A stretch of 64,000 nucleotides of DNA from Arcicella sp034931005 (lineage in GTDB: Bacteria > Bacteroidota > Bacteroidia > Cytophagales > Spirosomataceae). Shown here in pieces: positions 43,681 through 53,199 of the stretch. The number at the start of each line of letters is the position of its first letter. Within the stretch, counting starts at the first letter, position 1. The notes beneath the pieces were generated by a model. It did not search any database. It saw nothing but the letters and a program-made list of their open reading frames with translations, and had not been told where the DNA came from. The position numbers and the translations under genes are program-made. Where the stretch lies: contig NZ_JAYGIN010000004.1 in NCBI RefSeq assembly GCF_034931005.1, positions 315,309 to 379,308 of the forward strand, read 5' to 3'.

Positions 43681-44945
43681 ACCAATACCGAAAATAAATC
43701 AGGTTGTTCGTTAAGTTCTTGATAAACAATATTTTCTGCTTTCATTCTGTCGATGAGGGCAGCGTAATCTTCTCTGGTTTTTAGTTCTATTCCTAATAAA
43801 ACTGGCCCTGATTCTCTACTTGTTTTCTTCTGATATTCAAAGAAAGTAATGTCGTCGTCTGGCCCTAAAACGTTATTCAAAAAGTTACGTAATGCTCCTG
43901 CACGTTGCGGAAAACGTACCATGAAATAATGTTTTAGCCCTTCGTAAAGTAAAGACCGTTCTTTGATTTCTTCGGTGCGAGTGATGTCATTATTGCCCCC
44001 AGAAACCAAACAAACCACATTTTTACCTTTGATTTGCTCCTTCATAAAATCCAAAGCCGCAATGGTCAAAGCTCCTGCGGGTTCGGCCACGATGGCAGAT
44101 TCGTTGTATAACTCCAAAATGGTTGTACAAACTTTTCCTTCGGGAACAATGATGATGTCGTCTAAATTTTTTTGACAAATCGCAAAAGGAATCTCACCTA
44201 CTTTTCCTACCGCCGCACCGTCCACAAATTTGTCAATTTTATCTAATCCCACCACATGACCTGCATCAATACTTGCTTTCATAGACGCCGCCCCCGCAGG
44301 TTCAACGCCAATGATTTTGGTATGTGGCGATAACTGTTTGAAAACCGTAGAAATCCCCGCAGAAACGCCTCCGCCACCAATGGCAAGGAATAAATAATCA
44401 ATTTTTATATCGGCATCTCTAAAAATCTCCAGTCCGACAGTAGCCTGCCCCGTAATAACATCAATATCATCAAATGCCGACACGAAAGTAGCGTGATGTT
44501 CTTCACAATATTGTTTGGCGGCATTGGCGGCATCATCGTAAGTATCGCCTACCATCATTACTTCAATATCGTTTTTACCAAACATTTTTACCTGCTTGAT
44601 TTTCTGATTTGGGGTAGTTGTAGGCATAAAAATGGCTCCTTTTACACCCATTTTGTGGCAAGCATACGCCAATCCTTGAGCGTGATTTCCCGCAGAAGCA
44701 CAGACTACACCTTTATCTAATTCCGATTTAGAAAGTCTTGCCATTTTGTTGTACGCTCCTCTGATTTTGTAAGAACGAACAATTTGTAAGTCTTCCCTTT
44801 TCAAGAAAATATTTGCCTCATAACGCTCCGAAAGAATTAAATTTTCCATCAAAGGTGTGTGTACGGCTATTCCACGTAGTTTTTCAGCAGCTTCGTAGAT
44901 GCTTTCTAAACTTGGTGCAACGATTGTTTTAGTTTTATTGCTCAT
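43677..44945 (-). CDS. ilvA: Threonine ammonia-lyase (threonine dehydratase)
   Basis: A 422-residue PLP enzyme; I choose the ATG at 44945 (MSNKTKTIVAPSLESI) over an ATG 13 codons upstream. Seen: FLKREDLQIVRSYKIRGAYNKMA with the PLP lysine (about 55), SAGNHAQGLAYA, IGGGGVSAGIS phosphate loop, and SGGNNDITR. The C-terminal 90 residues are an ACT-like regulatory domain (FMVRFPQRAGALRNFLNNVLGPDDDITFFEYQ). It deaminates threonine to 2-oxobutanoate for isoleucine synthesis. No other ilv genes adjoin it. Confidence 0.93.
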   Translation of the reverse strand: MSNKTKTIVAPSLESIYEAAEKLRGIAVHTPLMENLILSERYEANIFLKREDLQIVRSYKIRGAYNKMARLSKSELDKGVVCASAGNHAQGLAYACHKMGVKGAIFMPTTTPNQKIKQVKMFGKNDIEVMMVGDTYDDAANAAKQYCEEHHATFVSAFDDIDVITGQATVGLEIFRDADIKIDYLFLAIGGGGVSAGISTVFKQLSPHTKIIGVEPAGAASMKASIDAGHVVGLDKIDKFVDGAAVGKVGEIPFAICQKNLDDIIIVPEGKVCTTILELYNESAIVAEPAGALTIAALDFMKEQIKGKNVVCLVSGGNNDITRTEEIKERSLLYEGLKHYFMVRFPQRAGALRNFLNNVLGPDDDITFFEYQKKTSRESGPVLLGIELKTREDYAALIDRMKAENIVYQELNEQPDLFSVLV

Positions 44946-44994
44946 GAAGTGTTTGTGTTTTGATGTTCGGGGTTTGAATCTCAAATTGCATCCA

Positions 44995-45094
44995 AATTAG
45001 ACCATTGATAATACGGATTGGACTGATTTACACGGACTATAATAATTTTAATCTGTGTGAATCAGTCCAATCTGTGCTATCTGTAGTCTAATTT
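44995..45094. repeat. Diverged copy of the dispersed palindrome
   Basis: AAATTAGACCA...TACGGATTGGACTGATTTACACGG on the left faces TCTGTGTGAATCAGTCCAAT...GTCTAATTTT on the right. It is shorter than the 160-bp copies and lacks their outer TTTGTCGC arms. Confidence 0.6.
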
Positions 45095-45152
45095 TAAGGA
45101 GTTTTAAAATCATCGGATGCGTAAATCAATTCTACATTCTAAACATCGAAAA

Positions 45153-45587
45153 TTATTCTAAAACTATCTTCCCGTCACGGTCGATATTTGTTCTTTTGTC
45201 GAAATGAAAATCATAGAAACCTGCATTGCCCGATTGAGTGTCAACTTTTATTGAGCTACGTCCCATTTCTAAGCCATCGTTGTCGTAAGCTTTGGCGGTA
45301 ACTTTTCCTTTGAATTTTTTAGAGAAAATTAAATAGACACTCAAAAGATTGTCTGTTCCTCCATCTTTATCACTTTTCAGCGTTACTTTTCCGTTGGTAA
45401 TCCCTTTATCGATGAGGGCTTCTGTATAAGTTAATTTAATGGCACGAGCTTTTTTTACACCTGTTTCAATGCCTTTTACCATTGTGCCAGCGGTTTCTCC
45501 AATTTTTTCGGTAGAGTTACTCAATCTGTCGCAAGATGAAACCATGGTTGAGAAAGCTAAAATACTGAGAATTAATACTTTTTTCAT
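45153..45587 (-). CDS. Small lipoprotein of unknown function
   Basis: A 144-residue lipoprotein with lipobox MVSSC (Cys19), then an amphipathic segment (EKIGETAGTMVKGIETGVKKA) and a beta-rich part (VTLKSDKDGGTDNLLSVYLIFSKKFKGKVTAKAYD). I do not recognise a family. On the minus strand TAAATTTG (45621-45614) would be a good -7 box about 27 bp before the ATG. It stands alone. Confidence 0.75.
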   Translation of the reverse strand: MKKVLILSILAFSTMVSSCDRLSNSTEKIGETAGTMVKGIETGVKKARAIKLTYTEALIDKGITNGKVTLKSDKDGGTDNLLSVYLIFSKKFKGKVTAKAYDNDGLEMGRSSIKVDTQSGNAGFYDFHFDKRTNIDRDGKIVLE

Positions 45588-45621
45588 GATGTTGGAATTA
45601 TAGATTCTTCCTCCAAATTTA

Positions 45622-46040
45622 GTGAAAATAAATGGTTCATTTAATATTTATCCGTTAGGGTAAAATATGACACTTTTGGCAATTACCGTTTAACCAATTT
45701 ATAATCGAATTTTCTGCTTTGAGTCGCAGGAACTTTGCCAAAGGTTTTAACTATTTGGAAGCGATAATTTGGGCGTAAAATTACTTCTATATATTGGGGG
45801 CTTATAGATATTTAAAGTACCATTTGCTCAATAATCTCTAATTTTATTTGATTGTACTAAAATTTACAATATTTTTACATATCTCTTCTAAGTAGTTAAT
45901 TCTTAAATACTCACCAGAATTAATATTCAGCATCACTAATAGGCATTTAATTTTTTTACATTTCAACGATTGGCTATTCTCCCTCTGATTAGCACAGAGG
46001 ATAGCGTGTATATCTTAGTAAACTTTAAACAATTTCAATC
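45622..46040. other. Intergenic region, no gene seen
   Basis: About 420 bp between divergent lipoprotein genes. It is A+T-rich with stop codons in all frames; I find no hairpin element or RNA gene. It should contain the promoter for the gene at 46041. Confidence 0.5.
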
Positions 46041-46943
46041 ATGAAAAAAAACAATTTCTTACGTTTGTTAACCATAGCAAGCGTAACCGCCATGACTATT
46101 TGGGCTTGCCAAACCAACGATTTAACAAGTCCTGTTTCGTCAAATGAAGAAACCAATGTATCAAGTGCCAAAGTGGCGGCTTGTCCTCCTGTGTATGCTT
46201 TGGTTTTATTGGGAAGTGCTGGCTCGCCTGTTCCTGCGGGTTTTGCATCGTATATTTATAAAGTAAATCCTTGCTCGTCGCCTGTTGGTTTTACACCAGT
46301 TTCACAAATTAAAATTGGAGGTACTCCTGTGTATTCGGTAACAGGTCTTTGTGATATGTATGGCGTAGCTGATATGGCTTGGGCAGTTACGGGCATTAAT
46401 TCAAATTTCCCTCAAAAATTGTTGAGAGTAAAAATATCAACTGGAGTTGCTTCTGTGGTAAGCACAACGACTGCTCCTTTGCAAGATATTGAAAACTATG
46501 GCAATACATCCTTATTTGTAGCCATTAAGGAAGGAACTTCCCAGCTTTTGAAAGTGGCAGTTCCCAGTGGAGTTACGACTATATTTGCTCCTGCTGGACC
46601 AACAGCACAATATAATGGATTGACTGTGGTGGGTACTAAATTTCAAGCTATTTCGGGTTTAACCAATTTAATTTGTAGTCCAAACAGTGGAGATATTTTT
46701 GAGTATCCAAATACTGGAGGAGCCTATACAGGTAAATATTCGTATAAAAATTTACCTGCTAATGGTATTTGGACGATGAAAGAATTAGGCTTCCATTTTG
46801 ATAGTTGCTGTAGTAAACGTTGGATGGTTGGTAGTTCGTCTAATATTCTGTCTCACAATATAAATGTTACCGCTTGTTTGCCATCAAATCCCGTATTGTT
46901 ATTTCAAACTCGCCCAATTTATGATTTCATGGTAAAACCCTAA
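46041..46943 (+). CDS. Secreted lipoprotein of unknown function
   Basis: A 300-residue protein with lipobox TIWAC (Cys23). It contains seven further cysteines spread along the chain (AACPPVYAL, VNPCSSPVGF, GLCDMYGVADMAW, LICSPNSG, FDSCCSKRW, ITACLPSNP-like), which is unusual for a lipoprotein of this phylum. The repeated short strands with G-T/S turns suggest a beta-propeller, comparable to YncE-like proteins. No specific role is recognised. Confidence 0.7.
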   Translation: MKKNNFLRLLTIASVTAMTIWACQTNDLTSPVSSNEETNVSSAKVAACPPVYALVLLGSAGSPVPAGFASYIYKVNPCSSPVGFTPVSQIKIGGTPVYSVTGLCDMYGVADMAWAVTGINSNFPQKLLRVKISTGVASVVSTTTAPLQDIENYGNTSLFVAIKEGTSQLLKVAVPSGVTTIFAPAGPTAQYNGLTVVGTKFQAISGLTNLICSPNSGDIFEYPNTGGAYTGKYSYKNLPANGIWTMKELGFHFDSCCSKRWMVGSSSNILSHNINVTACLPSNPVLLFQTRPIYDFMVKP

Positions 46944-46993
46944 ACGAGAACTTAAATTTTTATATTGGGGTTTAGTTTAATATGCTTTAGGCA

Positions 46994-47040
46994 GTAAGCC
47001 GTATGCAATAAGCAAGTTTAGCCTATTGCATACAGCTTAC
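46994..47040. repeat. Palindrome with GTAA ends upstream of the ABC exporter
   Basis: GTAAGCCGTATGCAATA is inverted as TATTGCATACAGCTTAC with one mismatch around a 13-nt loop. Confidence 0.65.
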
Positions 47041-47073
47041 GATATTAACCAACCATTCACGATTATATCCCCG

Positions 47074-48834
47074 ATGAAAATACTATTACGTTATCTGAAA
47101 AAACACCAAACAACCGTTTTTGGAGCTTTGTTTTTAGCAGCAATCAATCAAATTTTTTCTCTTCTTGACCCATTTATTTTTCGCAAAATTATTGACGATG
47201 TAGCAAATGTGTATCGCTCAAATACACATACCGTTGAAGATTTTTTACACGCTATTATTCCACTAACATTAGCGTCTATCGGAGTGGCATTTGTGAGTCG
47301 GGTAGCCAAAAATTTTCAGGATTATTTTATCAATACCGTTACTCAAAAAGTGGGGGCTCAAATCTATGCAGACGGTATTAGCCATTCTTTAGAATTACCT
47401 TATGAATCTTTTGAAGACCAACGTTCGGGAGAAACTTTAGGGAAATTGCAAAAGGTACGTACCGACGTTGAGAAAATTATCACCGTAGGAATTAATATTC
47501 TTTTCCAATCGGTTATTGCTCTAATTTTCATTTCGATTTATGCATTTTCGGTACATTGGATGATTTTGCCTTTGTTTTTGATAACGGGCCCACTCATTGC
47601 ATGGATTAGTTCAGTGTTGAGCAAAAAAATCAAAACGATTCAGATTCAAATCGTGAAGGAATCAACGGGTTTGGCAGGTTCAACGACCGAATCTTTACGT
47701 AATATCGAATTGGTAAAATCATTGGGTTTGGCAAAACAGGAAATTGCTCAGTTGAATGCCACGACTCAAAAAATCTTAAAATTAGAACTCAAAAAGGTGC
47801 GTTACGTGCGTTCAATGTCGTTTGTACAAGGAACGGTCGTAAACTTCTTGCGTGCGATGATGGTGTTGGTTTTGATTTATTTGATTTACGAAAACAAAAT
47901 TACACTTGGACAATTTTACTCCCTGAACATTTATTCATTCTTCTTATTTGGGCCACTCCAAGAAATTGGTAACGTAGTAAATACTTACCGTGAGGCGGAG
48001 GTTTCACTGCAAAACTTTGAAGATATTTTCAAGATTCCAGTGGAAGTAAAACCTGCTAATCCATATCCAGTGATTAGCATTGATTCGCTTGAATTTCAAG
48101 ATGTTAAGTTTAAACATCAATCTGCGAATAAAGACGCTTTGCGTAAAATTAATTTCAAGGCACAACGTGGCGAAACCATTGCTTTTGTAGGGCCATCGGG
48201 GTCGGGAAAATCTACTTTGGTGAAATTATTGGTTGGACTTTATCGTCCGAAAGAAGGAAAAATTTTGTACAACGGACATAATTACGACGAAATTGACTTC
48301 GACCAACTCCGTGAACGCATCGGTTTTGTAACGCAAGATACGCAGTTATTTTCGGGAACAATTCGAGAAAATTTATTATTCGTAAATCCAACGGCAACCG
48401 ACGAACAATGTTTGGACGTATTGAGAAAAGCCGCTTGTCATACCCTTTTAGACCGTGCTGAAAATGGCTTAGATACCATCATCGGAGAAGGTGGCGTAAA
48501 AGTATCGGGCGGAGAAAAACAACGTTTGAGTATCGCCAGAGCCTTATTACGTAATCCGAATTTATTGGTTTTTGACGAAGCAACCTCTTCATTAGATTCA
48601 TTGACGGAAGAAGAAATTTCAGAAACCATCCGTGAAGTTTCGGAAGGCACAACGCATTTAACCATCGTAATTGCTCACCGCCTCAGTACCATCATGCACG
48701 CCACCAATATTTTTGTGTTAGAAAAAGGAAAAATAGTAGAAAACGGCTCGCATGAAGAATTATTGGAAAACAAAGGTTTGTACTATGCGATGTGGAGACA
48801 ACAGGTTGGCGAAAAAGATTTAATCGAAGAATAA
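47074..48834 (+). CDS. ABC exporter, fused membrane and ATPase domains
   Basis: A 586-residue half-transporter. I prefer the ATG at 47074 (MKILLRYLKKHQTTVFGALF) to one at 47026 that lies partly in a palindrome. Six membrane helices occupy residues 1-300; the ATPase has Walker A GPSGSGKSTLVKLLVG (about 375-390), Q-loop FVTQDTQLFSG, signature VSGGEKQRLSIARALL, Walker B LLVFDEATSSLDS and the H-loop IAHRLSTI. It works as a homodimer and could export lipids or drugs. Substrate not deducible. Confidence 0.9.
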   Translation: MKILLRYLKKHQTTVFGALFLAAINQIFSLLDPFIFRKIIDDVANVYRSNTHTVEDFLHAIIPLTLASIGVAFVSRVAKNFQDYFINTVTQKVGAQIYADGISHSLELPYESFEDQRSGETLGKLQKVRTDVEKIITVGINILFQSVIALIFISIYAFSVHWMILPLFLITGPLIAWISSVLSKKIKTIQIQIVKESTGLAGSTTESLRNIELVKSLGLAKQEIAQLNATTQKILKLELKKVRYVRSMSFVQGTVVNFLRAMMVLVLIYLIYENKITLGQFYSLNIYSFFLFGPLQEIGNVVNTYREAEVSLQNFEDIFKIPVEVKPANPYPVISIDSLEFQDVKFKHQSANKDALRKINFKAQRGETIAFVGPSGSGKSTLVKLLVGLYRPKEGKILYNGHNYDEIDFDQLRERIGFVTQDTQLFSGTIRENLLFVNPTATDEQCLDVLRKAACHTLLDRAENGLDTIIGEGGVKVSGGEKQRLSIARALLRNPNLLVFDEATSSLDSLTEEEISETIREVSEGTTHLTIVIAHRLSTIMHATNIFVLEKGKIVENGSHEELLENKGLYYAMWRQQVGEKDLIEE

Positions 48835-48839
48835 TATCA

Positions 48840-49215
48840 GTAGAGACGTTGCCTGCAACGTCTTTATCGCAACGTTTTGACCCACAATGTCTTTATCACA
48901 ATGTTTTGACCCACAACGTCTTTATCGCAGTTTTGACCCACAACGTCTTTATCGCAACGTTTTGACCCACAACGTCTTTATCGCAACGTTTTGACCCACA
49001 ACGTCTTTATCGCAACGTTTTGACCCACAACGTCTTTATCGCAACGTTTTGACCCACAACGTCATTATCGCAACGTTTTGACCCACAACGTCTTGATAGC
49101 AACATTTTGACCCACAATGTCTTGATAGCAACGTTTAATTTAGATTATTCAATAAATTTATTATGAATATTGTTGCCTGTAATGCCCTCTAAGACGTTGC
49201 AGGCAACGTCTCTAC
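48840..49215. repeat. Expanded BIME: inverted GTAG-REPs flanking about nine 29-bp tandem units
   Basis: Left foot GTAG followed by AGACGTTGC-CT-GCAACGTCT; right foot is the exact inversion ending at 49215. The inside is a tandem array of TTTATCGCAACGTTTTGACC (plus CACAACGTC), period 29 bp, with one copy missing 4 bp near 48930 and point changes near the ends. No open frame. Confidence 0.85.
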
Positions 49216-49244
49216 TATAAATATTGATTCTCAAACACGCCACG

Positions 49245-50405
49245 ATGAAACGGATTTTACCCATTATTGTCATTTCTCAATTTTTCTGTACGTCGCTTTG
49301 GTTTGCAGGAAATGCCATTTTACCTGATTTAGCCAAACATTTTAATATTGAGGCGAATAATATCGCTCATTTAGTAAGTGCCGTTCAGTTTGGTTTTATA
49401 TCGGGAACTTTCGTTTTTGCTCTTTCTGGACTGGTGGATAGATTTGTGGCTACTCGTATATTCTTTGTTTGCTCCATTTTGGCGGCTTTGTGCAATATTA
49501 GCGTTGTGATTTTGCCAACAACAGAAGCTATTTTGTTGATTTCTCGCTTTTTAACGGGTTTTTTCTTGGCAGGCATTTATCCCGTAGGCATGAAAATAGC
49601 TTCCGACCATTACCAAAAAGGTTTGGGCAAATCGTTGGGTTTATTAGTAGGAGCTTTGGTATTGGGAACGGCTTTCCCGCATTTTTTGAAAGGATTTAAT
49701 ACCAATTATTCGTGGGAATTTGTCCTTTGGGCTACTTCTGGACTTTCGGTTTTGGGTGGTTCAATGATGTTAATTTTTGTACCCAAAGGTCAATTTTCAT
49801 CAGTTTCTAAGAAAATTGATTTCAAAGCGATTAGTAACGGCTTTAAAATCCACAATTTCCGAAGTCCAGCTTTGGGATATTTTGGACACATGTGGGAATT
49901 ATACACTTTTTGGGCATTTTTGCCCGCCTTGATTTTGTCTTATAAAAATCAGCATTATCAAACAGATATTAATGTTGCTCAATGGTCGTTTGTGATAATT
50001 GCTTCTGGTTCGGTGGCTTGTGTTATTGGAGGTTATCTTTCTGAATATTTTGGAATGAAAACTGTTGCTATTTCTGCTCTTGGTTTGTCTTGTCTCTGTT
50101 GTTTGATTTCTCCAATTTTACTTACTTATGCCAATGCTCCTGCTTTATTTTGTTTCCTATTATTTTGGGGAATGGTCGTTATTGCAGATTCGCCATTATT
50201 TTCAACTTTAGTCGCTCAAAATGCCCCAGTAGCATCAAAAGGGACATTGTTGACCATTACCAATAGCATTGGTTTTTCTTTAACAATTATCAGTATTCAG
50301 TTTTTAGGACTATTGTCAAGTGTGATAAATACCAATTATTTATACACTTTTTTGGCTATTGGTCCATTGTTGGGGATAGTTATGCTTCTTAAAAAAGAAT
50401 CTTAA
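49245..50405 (+). CDS. MFS transporter
   Basis: A 386-residue membrane protein with twelve hydrophobic segments. I choose the ATG at 49245 (MKRILPIIVISQFFCTSLWFAGNAILPDLAKHF) rather than the TTG at 49224. The loop between helices 2 and 3 reads SGLVDRFVATRIFF, the place of the MFS G-x-x-x-D-R motif. Substrate unknown; it has loose resemblance to cyanate/drug permeases. Its stop overlaps the convergent DUF2490 gene by 4 bp. Confidence 0.85.
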   Translation: MKRILPIIVISQFFCTSLWFAGNAILPDLAKHFNIEANNIAHLVSAVQFGFISGTFVFALSGLVDRFVATRIFFVCSILAALCNISVVILPTTEAILLISRFLTGFFLAGIYPVGMKIASDHYQKGLGKSLGLLVGALVLGTAFPHFLKGFNTNYSWEFVLWATSGLSVLGGSMMLIFVPKGQFSSVSKKIDFKAISNGFKIHNFRSPALGYFGHMWELYTFWAFLPALILSYKNQHYQTDINVAQWSFVIIASGSVACVIGGYLSEYFGMKTVAISALGLSCLCCLISPILLTYANAPALFCFLLFWGMVVIADSPLFSTLVAQNAPVASKGTLLTITNSIGFSLTIISIQFLGLLSSVINTNYLYTFLAIGPLLGIVMLLKKES

Positions 50406-51064
50406 AATTTGAATTTATAGCCTAATCCAATAATCGCTCCAGATGATTCTGTTCCAACTAAATCCACATTAGAAAATACCGATACATCAACAGCATGGTG
50501 TTTGTTAAACTTATAAGAAATACCTGCTTTAGGGCGTATTTGGTCAATTTTTGCTCCAATTTCATAGAATATATCTCCCGAAATATAAGGCGTGAATTTC
50601 GACTTATTCGGATATGATATTTCTAATTTGTTTCTTAAATAACTGGTATCAAAATCAGTTTCTCCGTCATTATCTTTAAATTGACTTTGATAACGTAATC
50701 GGTTTTCAAATTTCAAAAAGCCTAATTTTCGTTCATAGGATAAATCTGCATAAAAACGATGACGACTTTTAAACTCCTTTGTTTCATTTTTTCTTCGCTC
50801 AGTATAACGGTAGTTTCCTGAAATTTCAAAGTTTTTTAGAAATTTATAAGATAAACCAATCTCTCCAATATAGGTCTGAGCATAAGAGACATTCTCTACA
50901 ATTCTTGCTTGACCGCTGAGAGATACGGATAATTTTTTGGTTATTTTTTTCTCTACACTAATGCTATTCCACAAAGCTAAACCCTCATTTTGGGCATAGA
51001 GTTGATTGAAAGTGAATGTCAATAATAAGAGAATAATGAAAGGGTGAAATGATGATATTTTCAT
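50402..51064 (-). CDS. DUF2490 outer-membrane beta-barrel protein
   Basis: A 220-residue protein with signal peptide ending FNQLYAQ, then alternating strands (LWNSISVEKKITKKLSVSLSGQARI, LKNFEISGNYRYTERRK, ENRLRYQSQF) and the C-terminal GLGYKFKF. DUF2490 proteins are predicted to be outer-membrane barrels. It is the last of three genes with the VTC-domain protein and DUF4956 protein (2-bp gap), so it probably serves the same polyphosphate-related system. Confidence 0.83.
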   Translation of the reverse strand: MKISSFHPFIILLLLTFTFNQLYAQNEGLALWNSISVEKKITKKLSVSLSGQARIVENVSYAQTYIGEIGLSYKFLKNFEISGNYRYTERRKNETKEFKSRHRFYADLSYERKLGFLKFENRLRYQSQFKDNDGETDFDTSYLRNKLEISYPNKSKFTPYISGDIFYEIGAKIDQIRPKAGISYKFNKHHAVDVSVFSNVDLVGTESSGAIIGLGYKFKF

Positions 51065-51066
51065 GT

Positions 51067-51693
51067 TTATTTTTCGTAATAATACATAATCAGTTGTACA
51101 GAGTCTTTCAAAAAATCATAATCCTGGATTTCTACTCGATGAATATTTAGTCCTGTTCTTGCACTCAAATCTTCTATTAAAAGTTCTCTATTGGCAGGAC
51201 TAATCAATCCTATTTTATCATAAGTTACTACTTTTGTATGTTCTTTTTTGATAAGCCAACTTCCTTCTAATAAGGCAGTTATCAGTAATAAAATAGTTGT
51301 TGTAAATAGTAGCTCTTCCCAAGAATTCTTACTGATTGCCGAAATCAAACCGATAGCAATAACAATAAAAAGATAGGTCATGTCTTTGGTAGAAATCCCT
51401 TCAGTACGGTAACGTAGCATCGAAAAAACTGCAAACAAACCAAAGGCTGCTCCCATGCTCATTTCTACTTTATTGAGAAGGTAGGTAAGCAAAAATATAA
51501 TTACATTGAACCCAAAAAAAGTAAGAAAATGGTCTGTCCGACGATAATGTCTGAAATAAATAATTCTGATTAAAATAAAAACTGCAATAATGTCAAATGC
51601 AAATTGTGTTAAAAATTGGGCTGACGAAGCACTAAGCCATTGAATATTCAGAAGGGTGTGGGATGAAAGTGTTATTGATTGTAAATAAGTCAT
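51067..51693 (-). CDS. DUF4956 integral membrane protein
   Basis: A 208-residue protein with four membrane helices in residues 25-145 and the DUF4956 core EMSMGAAFGLFAVFSMLRYRTEGISTKDMTYLFIVIAIGL, followed by a cytosolic domain of about 65 residues (LISPANRELLIEDLSARTGLNIHRVEI). DUF4956 regularly accompanies VTC-domain polyphosphate polymerases. The start overlaps the end of the VTC gene by 62 bp, implying translational coupling. The activity is unknown. Confidence 0.85.
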   Translation of the reverse strand: MTYLQSITLSSHTLLNIQWLSASSAQFLTQFAFDIIAVFILIRIIYFRHYRRTDHFLTFFGFNVIIFLLTYLLNKVEMSMGAAFGLFAVFSMLRYRTEGISTKDMTYLFIVIAIGLISAISKNSWEELLFTTTILLLITALLEGSWLIKKEHTKVVTYDKIGLISPANRELLIEDLSARTGLNIHRVEIQDYDFLKDSVQLIMYYYEK

Positions 51694-52456
51694 ATTGGTT
51701 AATGGTCTTTTGTAAATGTAAATATTTCGATTTGAAACGGTTATATTTTATGGTAGGTTGAGTGCTGATAACCCCCAAACAATACTTGCTAATTGAGCCT
51801 TCACGTAGGTTGTATTTTCTGAAAATATCAATAATTGGAGATGACCCCAATTGTTCTTGTTTTACCTCAGCAATAGCGATTTTAGGAAAATTTACTTCTT
51901 GATTATTTCCTTGAAATTGTAAATTAATATCAATCGTTAAACGCTCAGGACTTGTTCTGTTGACGAAGGTCATTCGACGGTAATTTACGCCTAAATTCTC
52001 TTGAATGTCATAAGGTCTGTACGGACTTGTTTTTTCTAAAAATTGAGACATTTGTGGGCTAAATACCTCATCAGGACTTCCTTCTATTCGTTTTTTGATG
52101 GTTCTTCCTTTATTATTTTTATGCTTAATTTCTAAAAACGATAATGACGAATTAAGATATGTTCGAAATCTGATTTTATACCGACTACCCCTTCCAGATT
52201 GATGATGATGATATAATTCCAATTGTTGAGTATCAAAATAGCGACTTTCATAAGCAGATAATCGTTCCCCTTTCACTTCTAAAATTCGGTAAAGTGGCAA
52301 CGCTTCTTCCAAAATTTGCGGTAAAAGATGAATAGGAATAATATATTTTACGTCAACTCGATTCATCAGGCTAACACCATCCATTTGTTTGAGGTCAATT
52401 TTTTCAAACTTCGAGGTAATAACTTTAATTTCTTCTATATAAAATGCTGGATTCAT
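51632..52456 (-). CDS. VTC-domain protein (polyphosphate polymerase type)
   Basis: A 274-residue protein of the VTC fold, the tunnel domain that makes polyphosphate from ATP in yeast. Basic and acidic tunnel residues are visible: MNRVDVKYIIP (about 31-41), YESRYFDT, RYKIRFRTY, FLEIKHKNNKGRTIKKR and IAIAEVKQEQLG. It is the first gene of a three-gene operon with DUF4956 and DUF2490. Bacterial homologues are taken to synthesise polyphosphate or a related polymer; which one is not shown by the sequence. Confidence 0.87.
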   Translation of the reverse strand: MNPAFYIEEIKVITSKFEKIDLKQMDGVSLMNRVDVKYIIPIHLLPQILEEALPLYRILEVKGERLSAYESRYFDTQQLELYHHHQSGRGSRYKIRFRTYLNSSLSFLEIKHKNNKGRTIKKRIEGSPDEVFSPQMSQFLEKTSPYRPYDIQENLGVNYRRMTFVNRTSPERLTIDINLQFQGNNQEVNFPKIAIAEVKQEQLGSSPIIDIFRKYNLREGSISKYCLGVISTQPTIKYNRFKSKYLHLQKTINQYDLFTINNTFIPHPSEYSMA

Positions 52457-52565
52457 AGTATTTGCAAAATCTATAACTGCTTGATTACAAGTGGAAACGA
52501 CTTGTTTTGGTCGTTTTGGTTGAACTAAAGTTTGATAAATTTAAGATAGAGACATAAAATCAAAT

Positions 52566-52725
52566 CGGAACTATCTACAATTTGTCGCAGAATAAAATTA
52601 GCCCACAGATTGTACTTATTCAACGGATTTACACGGATAAATTTAAAGAAAAATCAGTGTAAATCTGTTTTATCTGTTCTATCCGTGGGCTAATTTTGTC
52701 TTCCGACAAATTGTAGATAATTCCG
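52566..52725. repeat. 160-bp dispersed palindrome, copy 2
   Basis: From CGGAACTATCTAC to GTAGATAATTCCG, exactly 160 bp, nearly identical to 60479-60638 and inverted relative to 22241-22400. The outer TTTGTCGCAGAATAAAATTAG arm pairs with CTAATTTTGTCTTCCGACAAA. Confidence 0.85.
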
Positions 52726-52995
52726 AATCAAATAGATGTTCATTGGTCTTAATCAATGATATAAATTTTTGATTACAATTGCAAATCTCATGGATAAATG
52801 GCTCTCTTGGTTTATCAGATATACACAACATGACGTATAACTATTGCCAAATAATTGAAATGTTATGGATGTTTTATTTTTTTGTTAAAAAATGATTAAT
52901 GTCTATTGGGTTAAAAATCAGTATTTTGTGCATGGAAAATGCCTGATAATTAATGATGTTTTTCTTTGAATTTTAAAATAACCGTTGACTAAATG

Positions 52996-53104
52996 CACTG
53001 TTTAATAAGTTTTTTCAACTTCCCGAAAGTGGAAAAAACTTTCGGGAAGTCCCCCAATCAAACATTTTAGGGTGAAAATTATTCAGAAAACTTATTAAAC
53101 AGTG
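52996..53104. mobile_element. MITE-like element with 18-bp perfect terminal inverted repeats
   Basis: CACTGTTTAATAAGTTTT (52996-53013) is exactly inverted at 53087-53104. An inner hairpin ACTTCCCGAAAGT/ACTTTCGGGAAGT sits near the left end. ACTAAAT occurs one base outside both ends (52988-52994 and 53106-53112), a candidate 7-bp target duplication. It lies 95 bp upstream of the gene at 53200. Confidence 0.6.
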
Positions 53105-53199
53105 TACTAAATAGCAAGATCTGTACTTTGATTAATCTTAAAAAAGTTAGATATTTACCAAAAACTAAGGCAAATTTCTCTCCCCAAATCATTATTGTC

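Noticed and set aside
48840..49215. Possible CRISPR array (regular repeats of about 29 bp)
   Set aside because: The units are contiguous tandem repeats without unique spacers, are bounded by inverted hairpins, and no cas gene is in the window.
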